Source: Pelagicoccus sp. SDUM812003 (lineage in GTDB: Bacteria > Verrucomicrobiota > Verrucomicrobiia > Opitutales > Opitutaceae). From it: DNA of 64,000 bases. The notes below the pieces were generated by a model, which saw only the letters and a program-made list of their open reading frames with translations, was not told the origin of the DNA and did not search any database. Shown here piece by piece: positions 45,601-54,045 of the stretch; within the stretch, counting starts at the first letter, position 1, and every line of letters begins with the position of its first letter. The stretch lies in assembly GCF_031127815.1 (NCBI RefSeq), contig NZ_JARXHY010000016.1:62001-126000 (forward strand), given 5' to 3'. The position numbers and the translations under genes are program-made.

Positions 45601-45807
45601 ATTATCCGTTGCCCAATCTGGCGACCATAGGACTAGATCGCCGCTTGACTCTAGCACCGTGACCTCATCCGGAGGTGTTTTCCCATCGATCTCTAAACCC
45701 GTCCGGACTCGCTCGATCGAGATTTCAGGGACCTGCGAGTAGCCGATCGCGAAGAAAAGCGAAATCGAAGCTAGCAAAGCGCAACGCAACACGACTAAAC
45801 GAACCAT
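42658..45807 (-). CDS. Exported PEP-synthase/dikinase-like protein with permuted domain order
   Basis: 1049 residues with a signal peptide (cleavage near GYS24-Q). Residues 30-95 carry the SSGDLVLW...FFRAR motif of exported verrucomicrobial proteins. Residues about 305-375 resemble the swivelling phosphohistidine domain of PEP-utilising enzymes, with TPNSH334VAILARAYDIP. Residues about 418-760 resemble the PPDK/PEP synthase ATP-grasp domain, with GGKAANFG (430-437) and RFRSSTNVED (533-542). In PPDK and PpsA the ATP-grasp comes first; here the histidine domain does. Export to a compartment without ATP makes dikinase activity doubtful; binding or another chemistry is possible. The last 290 residues match nothing known to me. 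Confidence 0.72.
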   Translation of the reverse strand: MVRLVVLRCALLASISLFFAIGYSQVPEISIERVRTGLEIDGKTPPDEVTVLESSGDLVLWSPDWATDNVQWRFREDTDAFPRSPVFFRARSAMPPVVPADDSLDTRLTLPGDALFSEPFEQGDRTVTFAKFTILMDDLTTVYFQDTKEYAFHYEFAVDKIPMFAGMTRSEFDEVTLALRKDERDRRQAVLGSVILDEENGHYYIEFEGSGFESPRFVALLYHLVDTSLEAPGTFVGFLNQGGNLYFSAVDLEYLDGEGIAFSSNDAWGAEDNVCYVKGWTLGRLNFVRSEDVLAAYENGELLSTDILITDTVPGEVPYVSGIVTLEPATPNSHVAILARAYDIPFLYAGDVEFENRLLSLIDQEVLVWTGKFCEWEVHRVDDLNMDAETLAYFKGLKTAAPLDFEKKRSYGSYSENVIGLTPDDIASFGGKAANFGFLLREIPENTRPYAVAFSMDLWDDYMAQEIEAGLDLGSWIEDTLSGYTWANLDLPSLNADLKKVRDTIEDVADFSPSQRAEVLAALDEFDEMRRIRFRSSTNVEDAENYSGAGLYDSKSGCLADELDGDDSGPSICEPDEEKERGVFRAMRKVYASFYNENAFMERLRLGVDESKVGMGVLAHYSYPDESEMANGVLVYDESEWPWERLKIVSQVGAESVANPEPGSAPEVVYAWGDSVDRDQSSGLVDNQDDWVLGNQERYLELAELVRKVVSAYRAFHDDIPENEEIALDLEYKLVSPGVLEIKQVRRVPTYNASTEKVAYIGGDREVNFITNEGSLDTALGFHYIKSAFEFQERSARIDTLDAKQTPLIESMRWTRVKDGEVVTYEGDPLDLPNASFIYEEGNGIYRWSEESDGETNVYTLTHLSNAAGTSDQGGLIPRSWSSYFLSVTFEQPRFAGHERINGELAPMYRDEFSSYGREPSPQVLWDYAVRDRFEVSDEESVSVLIDYWRESQYTADFIIKTGHLLRWNKTEVRGLLADPIEFTTDFSRTQSQGHHNFWATFVFDPWLEPSVSQDSLEELEAIDVRLILSGHTGLIGYVGLDGSFREEL

Positions 45808-45910
45808 AGCACTACCTTCTCGTACAAGACCTGAATAGATACTTACTAACGCTGCGACAATTACGTAGCCAGCAAGTACAAGGATTCAACTATTTCACCT
45901 TCGATTCTTC

Positions 45911-46297
45911 ATGCCCAATTCTTCACAGCAGCTTCCCGGATTGTTAGTCCAGCTCGACGACCTTCGCTACCAGTACGGCGGACCGGGCGTGCCGGCGCGC
46001 ACGCCGCACGTGTTCATCTATTTTCTGACCATCACCAACCTTTCCGACCGAGCGGTGCACCTGCTCGGCCGGAAGTGGATCATCCAGGAGGAAGGCGGGG
46101 AAACCATCGTGGTCGAAGGCGACAAGATCGTGGGCGAGGAGCCGAAACTGCTACCGGGCGAGCATTTCTCCTACAACAGCTTTCACGTCGGCTCCTGCAG
46201 CGCCACGGCCCGCGGCAGCTTCCATGGCGTCGATCAATTCGGCGAAAAGATCCACTGCCTCATCCCGGAATTCGAGATGCGAATCCCCGGGGAATGA
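45911..46297 (+). CDS. apaG: ApaG-domain protein
   Basis: 128 residues, full length for ApaG, a fibronectin-III-like fold. Seen: FIYFLTITNLSDRAVHLLGRKWII, the conserved block GDKIVGEEPKLLPGEHFSYNSF, then ARGSFHGVD. The biochemical role of ApaG is unclear; it appears in F-box proteins and near rRNA methylation or Ap4A genes elsewhere. It converges with the sensor kinase gene after 38 bp. Confidence 0.9.
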   Translation: MPNSSQQLPGLLVQLDDLRYQYGGPGVPARTPHVFIYFLTITNLSDRAVHLLGRKWIIQEEGGETIVVEGDKIVGEEPKLLPGEHFSYNSFHVGSCSATARGSFHGVDQFGEKIHCLIPEFEMRIPGE

Positions 46298-46335
46298 TTC
46301 TTTGGCGAGCTCGGTGATAGGAAGACAACGGCTGC

Positions 46336-48123
46336 CTAGCCGTCGTTCGCCTTGCCATTGGGAAGGTCGACGGTGAAGCAGGAACCTTGAGGGCTGCTCT
46401 CGAGGCTGATCTGCCCCCCGAGGGCGATAACGTGCTTTTTGACCAAGTAGGTGCCAAGCCCGCTACCGTACTGGGAGCTGTTTCCCACGCGATAGAACAT
46501 GTCGAACACCCGCTCTTTCGCTTCATCCGGAATACCGATTCCGTTGTCCTCCACCTCGATGCGAACCCAGCCGTAGCGAAGCTCCGAAATCCGCACTTCG
46601 ACGAATTTCTCCTCTCGCTCCGGATGGGAGTACTTAACCGAATTGGAAACCAGGTTCTCCAGGATCTGCTGAATTCGGACCTCCTGGGAGTAAAACGCTC
46701 CGGTGAGCCTACAGCTAAGGCGAGTCCGCACGCCTTCCTCCTCGATGATCGCACGCAGGGATTCGAAGACCGTGCTCACCATCTTCTCGCAATCGATGGG
46801 CGCCAGCTGCGTATCGAAGCGGTCCACGCGACACAGATCCAGCAGGTCCTTGACCAGTTTCTCCAAACGCTCGGTCTGCTGGCGGATGCGCTGCGCCAGG
46901 TCCTTCACGGCATCGGTATCGCCACTCGCCAGCTCCATGCCCACCAACTCGCAAAGGCCCCGGATCGTCTTCAGTGGCGAAACCAGATCGTGCGAGGCGC
47001 GGTAGTTGAACTGCGATAGCTCGTCGTTGGCCCGAGCGAGCTGCTTCTGGGCCTGTCGCAACTCCTTCGCTTGCTGGCGAGCGTCGCGATTGGCCCGAGT
47101 GATTTGAACAAAAAGCATCAGCAGCAGGGTGTCGACCAAACCGCCAGCCAGCAGGATGAAATACGGCTGCGAGGAGGAAACGTCGTGCCGAAACTGCAAA
47201 TCGCTCTCGAATTCGAACCGCCAGGAGCGACCGTAGATGGGAAGAGAGGCCTCGGACTGGAAAAGCGGGTCCGGGTCGGTCTTGAGCTCCCCGTTGTTCT
47301 GATCCGAAAAAATCAGTTGTTCGTCGTCGAAGATCTTCACCCGCACGTGGCGATTCTCACGAGCAAGAACCCCTTCGAGCAGCTTTTTCATGATAAACGG
47401 GGCGTAGACGAGCCCCTCGAACTCCATTGAACTTTCGGTTTCGCGATAGAAGGGAACGAAAAAGAGAAATCCGGGCGTTTGCTGAGCGTCCTGCACCAGC
47501 ACAATGGGGCCAGTGATGTGGGCCCGCCCCGTCTCTCGAGTCAGTCGAGCTGCTCTGAAACGGTTGGTCTCGTGGGCCATATCCAGGCCGACCGCCTTCT
47601 GGTTGCCCCTCAACGGCTGGATGTAGCTGATAGGCCAGTAGCCGATCTCGGAACTGTTCTCCACAGGCGGATGCACCTCATAGTCGGGACGCAGCCTCCG
47701 CTGCTCGGCCAGGTAGCCTTCGAACTCTTCCGCAGGCACGTAGTGAATCAGGCCCATGCCATTGATCCCTGGATACTTGCGCACGATGCCAATGCGCTCG
47801 GCATAGTCCTTCCACTCCTCGACACTCACCCCTCCGCCCATGCTTTCGACATGGGCCGCCCCGGCCCACAGAGCGTCCTCATAGCGCTGCAAGCGCTCCA
47901 CGACTAGATTGAGGAACCGGCTAGTGGAACGCTCGTAGCGCAGTCGGCCTTTTTCCTCGATCTGCTCCGTCGTGAGGTACCAGCCGTACAAGGTGACCAT
48001 CAGAGACCCGACGATGATCATCCAGTGCATCCAGTGCAGGCTACTGTACCAGGTTCGCTCCGCCGAGCGGGGTCTAGCAGGCTCGCTAGATTCAGCTGCG
48101 GTGTCGTTGTCCGAGGAAATCAT
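46336..48123 (-). CDS. CHASE-domain sensor histidine kinase
   Basis: 595 residues. Membrane segments at about 33-51 and 320-340 enclose an extracytoplasmic CHASE domain (about 60-310) with YPGINGMGLIHYVPAEE. A coiled coil (345-370) leads to HisKA with the phospho-acceptor H378 (NYRASH378DLVSPLKTI) and a HATPase domain (NLVSNSVKYSHP, DNGIGIP, YGSGLGTYLVKK). No response regulator gene is adjacent, so its partner lies elsewhere. CHASE domains bind small ligands such as cytokinin-like or peptide signals. Confidence 0.88.
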   Translation of the reverse strand: MISSDNDTAAESSEPARPRSAERTWYSSLHWMHWMIIVGSLMVTLYGWYLTTEQIEEKGRLRYERSTSRFLNLVVERLQRYEDALWAGAAHVESMGGGVSVEEWKDYAERIGIVRKYPGINGMGLIHYVPAEEFEGYLAEQRRLRPDYEVHPPVENSSEIGYWPISYIQPLRGNQKAVGLDMAHETNRFRAARLTRETGRAHITGPIVLVQDAQQTPGFLFFVPFYRETESSMEFEGLVYAPFIMKKLLEGVLARENRHVRVKIFDDEQLIFSDQNNGELKTDPDPLFQSEASLPIYGRSWRFEFESDLQFRHDVSSSQPYFILLAGGLVDTLLLMLFVQITRANRDARQQAKELRQAQKQLARANDELSQFNYRASHDLVSPLKTIRGLCELVGMELASGDTDAVKDLAQRIRQQTERLEKLVKDLLDLCRVDRFDTQLAPIDCEKMVSTVFESLRAIIEEEGVRTRLSCRLTGAFYSQEVRIQQILENLVSNSVKYSHPEREEKFVEVRISELRYGWVRIEVEDNGIGIPDEAKERVFDMFYRVGNSSQYGSGLGTYLVKKHVIALGGQISLESSPQGSCFTVDLPNGKANDG

Positions 48124-48404
48124 AGATCATCTTGCCAGGCGAAAAAACGGAGACCGCCCTCCCTGACTCCGCTTTCGGCAGCGCGGTCGAGCAGGATCTC
48201 GACGCCAAGCTACCGGAGAAGAGCGTTCACGCAAGTCACCTCGACAAGGAATGATTCAGAAATGGTTCACGCGCCACAGCCCGAGCCCGAGCGATAGGAT
48301 CCGCTTGACCTCCCTGCGCGGCGCGGGAATAACACAGGTTTTTAAGGGGTAACACCCGCTCGCCGAACAACGAACCGAACGCTCAACCCTGACTTTCCAA
48401 GCAC

Positions 48405-49307
48405 GTGGTCACCATCGCAGACGTCGCCTCACAATCGCCCTCCCTATTCGGTCTCGCTGACCGGCAATGGATCTGGCTCGCCACGGTGGTCTTCGCTTCG
48501 AGCTTCGTGCTGGGAACCTACTCCGCCCTCAAGCTTCGCCGAAAGACCGGGCGCCCCTACATCCTCAGCCTCGTCTCCTTCGGCTGGATCCTGCAAACCA
48601 TCGGGCTCTACGCTCGAGGCCTGCAATACGGCGGCTGCCCGCTGGCCAACCAGTTCGAGCTGGTCCAGTTCATGGTGTGGTCCGCGATCGCGATCTACAT
48701 CTTTGTCGGCCCCGCCTTTCGGGTGAGTTTGCTCGGCGTTTTCACCTCCGGTTTCGCCTGCCTCTTTTCCATCCTCTCTCTGGTGTTCACCCACTGGGAC
48801 TCGCCAAGCCGCGAGCCCATCTTCGGCGATTCGCCATGGATCGAGACTCACGCCGCCCTGGCGCTCTTCAGCTACGGCGTGTTTGGAGTGCTGACCTTGA
48901 CCTCGGCCATGTACCTGCTGCAAAGCCGCAGTCTGAAAAAGAAAAAGGTGGTGGGCGGCCTGTTTCCGTTTCTTCCCTCCATCGTGGAGCTCAACTCAAT
49001 CAATCAGCGCCTGCTCAGCATGGGGGTAATCATCCTCACCGTGTCCTTGGGAATCGGATACCAGTACTTCGCCCAAGACCATAGCTCGGTCATCGCTATA
49101 AAGCTCACCTCCACCCTGCTGGTTTGGGTAGCCTACGGCATAACGCTCTTCCTGCGCCTGCGCCACATCCTTAGTTCGAAACGCTTCTCATGGGTATGCA
49201 TCGTCATCTTCCTCGCCGCACTGCTGTCTCTCGCCGCGGTCAATCGTAACCAATCCGAGGCCCAGAGCGCCTCATGGCCTGACCGCTACGATTCGATTGC
49301 CTCATGA
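48405..49307 (+). CDS. CcsA/HemX-like cytochrome assembly membrane protein
   Basis: 300 residues with about eight membrane segments, starting at a GTG. Typical segments: NQFELVQFMVWSAI, the histidine-bearing WIETH-AALALFSYG, and the late FPFLPSIVELNSINQRLLSMG. This is the family of CcsA (System II heme delivery) and HemX. It overlaps hemA by 4 bp, the arrangement seen for HemX in Bacillus, where HemX limits GluTR level. The many c-type cytochromes in the window also make heme export relevant. The exact role is not settled by sequence. Confidence 0.8.
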   Translation: MVTIADVASQSPSLFGLADRQWIWLATVVFASSFVLGTYSALKLRRKTGRPYILSLVSFGWILQTIGLYARGLQYGGCPLANQFELVQFMVWSAIAIYIFVGPAFRVSLLGVFTSGFACLFSILSLVFTHWDSPSREPIFGDSPWIETHAALALFSYGVFGVLTLTSAMYLLQSRSLKKKKVVGGLFPFLPSIVELNSINQRLLSMGVIILTVSLGIGYQYFAQDHSSVIAIKLTSTLLVWVAYGITLFLRLRHILSSKRFSWVCIVIFLAALLSLAAVNRNQSEAQSASWPDRYDSIAS

Positions 49308-50341
49308 GCCAAGGAAACGACGCTTTCATCGTACTGAGCATCAACCACGAAAAGGCCTCCTTGGAAGTGAGGGAGCGCTACTCCGTGGACGAGCGGCGAG
49401 TGGACGAACTCTATCAAAAACTCCACCAGAGAATCGCGGACGAATCCCTGGTGCTCAACACCTGCAACCGCTTCGAGCTCTACGCGAAGCTGGGCGACGG
49501 CGTCGAGACCAACGACGTGGTTCGCCTGATATCCGCCTTCTACGGGCACGGCGAAGACGATCTCAAGAAGCACCTGCACCTGCGCCAAGGACGCGAAGCG
49601 GTGCAGCACCTGATCGAAGTGTCGGCGGGTCTGCGTTCCCAAATAACCGGCGAGGCGGAGATCTTCGGCCAAGTGAAAAGCGCCTACGCTCTGTCTCAGA
49701 AATCCGGATACGCAGGGAAAGTCATCAATCGCGTTTTCCAGAAGGGCTTCCAGGCGGCCAAGTTCATTCGAAACTCGACCTCAGTCGGACAAGGCCAGAT
49801 CAACATCTCCAACGTCGCGGTCGAACTGGCGTCCAAGATCTTCGGCTCCTTGAGCAAGGCGGCGGTGCTTTCGCTGGGCACCGGCGAGATCGGAGAAAAA
49901 ACCGTCAAAGCTTTGCGAAGCCGCGGGGCCAAACGATTCGGCGTCGCCAGTCGTTCCCTCGAGAGGGCCCAAAGCGTCGCCAGCGAATGGGGCGGCACGC
50001 CGCATACGGTGGCGGACCTGCAGAACTATCTCCCTCAATACGACATCGTGATCGCTTCGGTCGGCAGCGACGATCCGATCATCACCGAGGGATTGCTCAA
50101 CCGTTGCGCCAGCAAGCGAAACGACCGCCCGCTCTTCCTCATCGACCTCGGACTGCCCCGCAACGTCGAGAAACGCTGCGAGGACTTGGACAACGTTTTC
50201 CTCTACAACCTCGACGACTTGGCGGCCATCGCTGAGGAAAACCTCAACCAGCGCAAACAGGCCATGCAGGAATGCGTCGTGATCGCGAAAACCAAGTCCG
50301 GCTACATCTGGGACGCCCTGATGAAGCGCGGCCTTGGCTGA
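49304..50341 (+). CDS. hemA: Glutamyl-tRNA reductase, short form
   Basis: 345 residues. Reduces Glu-tRNA to glutamate semialdehyde, the first step of C5 heme synthesis. The nucleophile is C54 in NTC54NRFELYA; SAGLRSQITGEAEIFGQVKSAY and the NADPH-binding LSLGTGEIGEKTVKALRSRG segments follow, then SRSLERAQSVA. Family proteins usually continue about 80-100 residues with a C-terminal dimerisation domain; this chain stops just after the linker helix (NLNQRKQAMQECVVIAKTK). No continuation is seen in other frames, so a natural short form is more likely than a frameshift. Confidence 0.9.
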   Translation: MSQGNDAFIVLSINHEKASLEVRERYSVDERRVDELYQKLHQRIADESLVLNTCNRFELYAKLGDGVETNDVVRLISAFYGHGEDDLKKHLHLRQGREAVQHLIEVSAGLRSQITGEAEIFGQVKSAYALSQKSGYAGKVINRVFQKGFQAAKFIRNSTSVGQGQINISNVAVELASKIFGSLSKAAVLSLGTGEIGEKTVKALRSRGAKRFGVASRSLERAQSVASEWGGTPHTVADLQNYLPQYDIVIASVGSDDPIITEGLLNRCASKRNDRPLFLIDLGLPRNVEKRCEDLDNVFLYNLDDLAAIAEENLNQRKQAMQECVVIAKTKSGYIWDALMKRGLG

Positions 50342-50485
50342 ATCCAGTTTTCAACTACCGCAGCTTCCACGAAGCCATGCGCCTCGACGGCGAACCGAAA
50401 CTCCAGGCTCGACCGTCGTGCAAGCAGGCAGAACGGTCCAACGCTAGACTTTGACCCGAGCGGAATTCGCCTTCGGATCCGCGCT

Positions 50486-51589
50486 CTAGTTGCCAAGGAT
50501 GCGATTCGAATCGCTGAGGAAGATGCCCTTCAGATTCATTTCCAGAGCCTGCTGATTGGGCGAGTTCTTCATGGCGACCTTCTTGCTGATCTTGCCTGCC
50601 TTGATGAGGCGCAACAGCTCCCTGTTGAAGGAACGCGAGCCATTGTCCGATGAAACGTCGAGGATGGCCCCGATCTTGTCGAACTTGCCGTCGCGTATCA
50701 TGGTTCTGGCGACGCTGTCACCGATGAGAATCTCCTGCGCCGGCACGCGTCCATCCCCTTCCAGATTGGGAAGGAGCTTCTGCACGATGACCCCGCGCAG
50801 GGTTTCGGACAATTTGCGCTGCACCAACGGATGCTGCTCGGCGGGATAGTATTCGAAAAGTCGCGTTATAGCCTGCTGAGCGCTGGCCGCGTGCAGCGTG
50901 GTGAACACGAGGTGACCGGTTTCCGCCGCCGAAAGGGCCGTCTCGAAGGTTTCCTTGTCGCGCATTTCGCCGATCAGAATGATGTCGGGATTCTGACGCA
51001 GCACCGCCTTGAGAGCCTTGCCGAAACTAGGCGCGTCGATACCGACCTCGCGCTGCTGGAAGACGGACTGGGCATCGATGAAATTGAACTCGATCGGATC
51101 CTCCAGCGTCACCACATGCTTATCCATGTTGTGGTTGATCCAGTTCAGCAAGCAGGCCAGCGTGGTGGACTTGCCCGACCCCGTCGCTCCGCACAGAAAG
51201 ACGATGCCATCCTTCTTCTGAGCCAGGTTCAGCAATACGTCCTGGTCGAGCGAAAGATCCTCGAAGTTCGGGATCTTGCTCTTGATGTGACGGAAAACGA
51301 TGCTGACCGTCCCGCGCTGCAAAAAGGCGTTCACACGAAATCGGCCCGCCCGCTCCAGAAAGTAGGCGAAGTCGACCTGTCCTTCCATTTCCCAAGTCTC
51401 CCGATAGTTGCCTGGCACGTTCTCGTCCACGAACCCCAAGACCGTTTCGCCGTCGATTGGCGGCATTTCCACCGGTTCGAGGGCTCCATGCAAGCGCAGG
51501 TAGCCGGGCTTGTCGGACTTCACCACAATGTCCGAGGCGCCATTGTCCACTGCGAGGTAAAGTAGTTCGTCGAAAATTTCGTATGCCAT
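50486..51589 (-). CDS. PilT/PilU-type pilus retraction ATPase
   Basis: 367 residues. Secretion-type ATPase with Walker A GATGSGKSTT (134-143), the Asp box VTLEDPIEF, Walker B IILIGEMRDKET, and the His box TGHLVFTTLHA. These mark the retraction ATPases of type IV pili rather than PilB, which has zinc-binding cysteines. PilT and PilU are hard to separate by eye; the extended C terminus (MNLKGIFLSDSNRIL) is closer to PilU. No other pilus gene is adjacent. It is divergent from dapA. Confidence 0.9.
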   Translation of the reverse strand: MAYEIFDELLYLAVDNGASDIVVKSDKPGYLRLHGALEPVEMPPIDGETVLGFVDENVPGNYRETWEMEGQVDFAYFLERAGRFRVNAFLQRGTVSIVFRHIKSKIPNFEDLSLDQDVLLNLAQKKDGIVFLCGATGSGKSTTLACLLNWINHNMDKHVVTLEDPIEFNFIDAQSVFQQREVGIDAPSFGKALKAVLRQNPDIILIGEMRDKETFETALSAAETGHLVFTTLHAASAQQAITRLFEYYPAEQHPLVQRKLSETLRGVIVQKLLPNLEGDGRVPAQEILIGDSVARTMIRDGKFDKIGAILDVSSDNGSRSFNRELLRLIKAGKISKKVAMKNSPNQQALEMNLKGIFLSDSNRILGN

Positions 51590-51690
51590 TTGCGTAGGTG
51601 GGAGGGTTAGCAGAAAAGCGGATTCCCCCTTCTAAAAGGTTGACCGCCCTTATAAATCGGCTTGGAACACGATTCCTTCACTTTCGAATT

Positions 51691-52599
51691 ATGAGCGTAA
51701 CAAAGTACACCGGATCGATCACTGCCATGGCGACTCCGTTCCTCGCGAACGGGTCCTTAGCCGAAGCCGATCTCAAAAAACTGGTCGACGCTCAGATCCA
51801 GGCGGGCATCGACGCCCTCGTGCCGGTCGGCACCACTGGAGAATGCCCGACACTCAATCACGACGAGCATCAGCGGGTGGTCGAGCTGACCATCGAAACC
51901 GCCGCAGGACGCGTCCCCGTCATCGCCGGAGCTGGATCCAACTCGACCCGGGAAGCGGTCTCGTTGACCAAGTTCGCCCACAAGGCCGGCGCCGCCGCGG
52001 TGCTCCAGGTCGCTCCCTACTACAACAAGCCAAGTCAGGAAGGCCTGTTTCGCCACTTTTCCGCCATCGCGGAGGCCACCGACCGTCCTGTCGTTCTCTA
52101 CTCCATCCCAGGCCGTTGCGGCATTCAGATCGAAGTGGAAACGGTGGAGCGATTGCTCTCCAAGTACCCGCACGTCAACCACATCAAGGAAGCCGGCGGC
52201 AGCGTGGAGCGCGTCGACGAGCTCAAAAAGGCCATGGGGGACGATCTTGTGGTGCTCAGCGGCGACGACAGCCTGACCCTTCCCTTCATCTGCTCCGGCG
52301 CCGAAGGCGTGATTTCGGTGGCCTCCAACGTGATCCCCGAACAGGTGGTCGCTCTGGTCAAGGCCGCCCGCTCGGGAGATCTCACCACCGCCAGCAAGCT
52401 GCACCAGAAGCTCTACCCGCTCTTCAAGAATCTTTTCATCGAGCCCAATCCAGTCCCGGTGAAGGCATGCATGAAGCAGGTCGGCCTGCTGGAAAGCAGC
52501 CGCGTACGCCTGCCGCTCTGCGAAATGACCCCAGAAAACAAGCAGCAGGTTCTTTCCATTTTCGAATCCTTGCAGTCGGAGCTTTCCGCTCAAGCGTAG
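51691..52599 (+). CDS. dapA: 4-hydroxy-tetrahydrodipicolinate synthase
   Basis: 302 residues, TIM barrel. Condenses pyruvate and aspartate semialdehyde in the lysine/diaminopimelate pathway. Catalytic K166 (NHIK166EAGGS) and Y137 (LY137SIPGR) are present, as is the VGTTGECPTL substrate loop. First gene of dapA-dapB-ruvA; dapB starts 10 bp after it. Confidence 0.95.
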   Translation: MSVTKYTGSITAMATPFLANGSLAEADLKKLVDAQIQAGIDALVPVGTTGECPTLNHDEHQRVVELTIETAAGRVPVIAGAGSNSTREAVSLTKFAHKAGAAAVLQVAPYYNKPSQEGLFRHFSAIAEATDRPVVLYSIPGRCGIQIEVETVERLLSKYPHVNHIKEAGGSVERVDELKKAMGDDLVVLSGDDSLTLPFICSGAEGVISVASNVIPEQVVALVKAARSGDLTTASKLHQKLYPLFKNLFIEPNPVPVKACMKQVGLLESSRVRLPLCEMTPENKQQVLSIFESLQSELSAQA

Positions 52600-52608
52600 C
52601 CTAAAGCC

Positions 52609-53340
52609 ATGTCACTCAAGATTTGCATCGTCGGCTCCAAGGGCCGCATGGGTCAAGCCATCGCCGAAGCGGCGATCGAAGCCGGACACCAGGTCTCCAG
52701 CAAGGTGGATGTAGGCGACGACCTCGCCGCTGGCATCGCAGCTGCGGACGTGGTGATCGATTTCTCCTTCCACACTGTGACCAAGTCCGTATTTCGGGCC
52801 GCCGTCGAATTCGGCAAACCGGTCATCTGCGGCACTACCGGACACTCGCAGGAGGAAAAGGCCGAGCTGCTCAAGATCGCGGAAAAAACCGCCACGGTCT
52901 GGGCGGGCAACTTCTCCATCGGCGTCAATCTGCTTTGCTACCTGGTGGAAAAAGCGGCTGCCGCCCTGCCCGCCGACTACAACGCGGAAATCGTGGAAAT
53001 GCACCACCGCCTGAAGAAGGACGCGCCCAGCGGCACCGCCCTCATGCTAGCCGACGCCGTGCTGGAACCGCGCGGACTGAGCTACGACGATCTGCGACAC
53101 GGTCGGGAGGGCATCACCGGCGAGCGCACCCAGCGCGAAGTGGGCATGCACTCGCTGCGCGGTGGCGACGTGGTCGGAGACCATACGGTGATCTTTTCCG
53201 AAATCGGGGAACGCGTAGAGCTCACTCACAAGGCCTCCAGTCGAGCCATTTTCGCTCGCGGCGCCGTCAAGGCCGCCGAGTGGGCCGTGGGCAAGAAGCC
53301 TGGCATCTACAGCATTCGCGAAGTCCTCGGACTGGCCTGA
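52609..53340 (+). CDS. dapB: 4-hydroxy-tetrahydrodipicolinate reductase
   Basis: 243 residues. Uses NAD(P)H for the step after DapA. Seen: nucleotide-binding VGSKGRMGQAIAEAA, CGTTGHSQEEKAELL, and the catalytic HHRLKKDAPSGTA block. Its stop overlaps the ruvA start (TGATG), pointing to translational coupling. Confidence 0.95.
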   Translation: MSLKICIVGSKGRMGQAIAEAAIEAGHQVSSKVDVGDDLAAGIAAADVVIDFSFHTVTKSVFRAAVEFGKPVICGTTGHSQEEKAELLKIAEKTATVWAGNFSIGVNLLCYLVEKAAAALPADYNAEIVEMHHRLKKDAPSGTALMLADAVLEPRGLSYDDLRHGREGITGERTQREVGMHSLRGGDVVGDHTVIFSEIGERVELTHKASSRAIFARGAVKAAEWAVGKKPGIYSIREVLGLA

Positions 53341-53960
53341 TGATCGTCACCATCGAGGGCATCCTAGAACGAGCCACGCCGCTGACCGCTATCATCAGCG
53401 CCGGCGGACTGGGCTACCTGGTCAACATCCCGGTGACCACCGCCGCAAAGCTTCCCTCGGTGGGGAAATCGGTGAAACTGCACACCCACGCCGTCTACCG
53501 CGAGGACTCGCAGTCCTTGTACGGATTCGCCAGCGAAGCGGAGCGCGATTTCTTCGCCCTTCTCATCGACAAGGTTTCCGGCGTCGGCCCTAAAGTCGGT
53601 ATCAGCATGATGAGCAAGCTGGAGCTTGGCTCGCTCATTTCCGCCATCTCCAGCGGTGACGCGGTCCTGCTCGCCAAAACTCCAGGCATCGGAAAGAAAA
53701 CGGCGGAACGGGTCATCATCGAGCTGAAAGACAAGCTGCTCGTCTTCGCCAAGCCCTCCGATACGGAAACCGCCTTCGAGCTCCAGTCTGGCCCCAATTC
53801 CGTCACCCTTCCTGCTCCCAAGGCGGAAGACGACGCGGTCGCCGCTCTGGTGGCCCTTGGCTACAAGCAGACCGAAGCCAGCAAATCGATCGGAAAGGCA
53901 GTACAGGCTCTCGGCCCATCCGCCACAACCGAGCAGCTCATCAAGGCTGCCCTCAGCTGA
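53340..53960 (+). CDS. ruvA: Holliday junction DNA helicase subunit RuvA
   Basis: 206 residues. Binds four-way junctions and directs RuvB. N-terminal OB fold (MIVTIEGILERATPLTAII), then two helix-hairpin-helix units (VSGVGPKVGISMM and TPGIGKKTAERVIIELKDKL), and the C-terminal RuvB-binding domain (DDAVAALVALGYKQTEASKSI). ruvB and ruvC are not in the window. Co-transcription with dapAB is unusual but supported by the 1-base overlap. Confidence 0.94.
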   Translation: MIVTIEGILERATPLTAIISAGGLGYLVNIPVTTAAKLPSVGKSVKLHTHAVYREDSQSLYGFASEAERDFFALLIDKVSGVGPKVGISMMSKLELGSLISAISSGDAVLLAKTPGIGKKTAERVIIELKDKLLVFAKPSDTETAFELQSGPNSVTLPAPKAEDDAVAALVALGYKQTEASKSIGKAVQALGPSATTEQLIKAALS

Positions 53961-54045
53961 CGAAGCGCTCGCGACTCGCCAACGTTGCCAAGGCCTTGCT
54001 TGGCATCAAAAAAATCGCGAAGCGAATCGAGATTGCGAGCCTCCC

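Noticed and set aside
50272-50454. Frame after hemA as a frameshifted dimerisation domain
   Set aside because: The translation has no similarity to the GluTR C-terminal domain and lacks its helical pattern.
53987-54011. Hairpin after ruvA followed by A-run as a terminator
   Set aside because: GCCAAG/CTTGGC forms a stem, but the run after it is A on the plus strand and precedes the stem on the minus strand, so neither direction gives a normal terminator.
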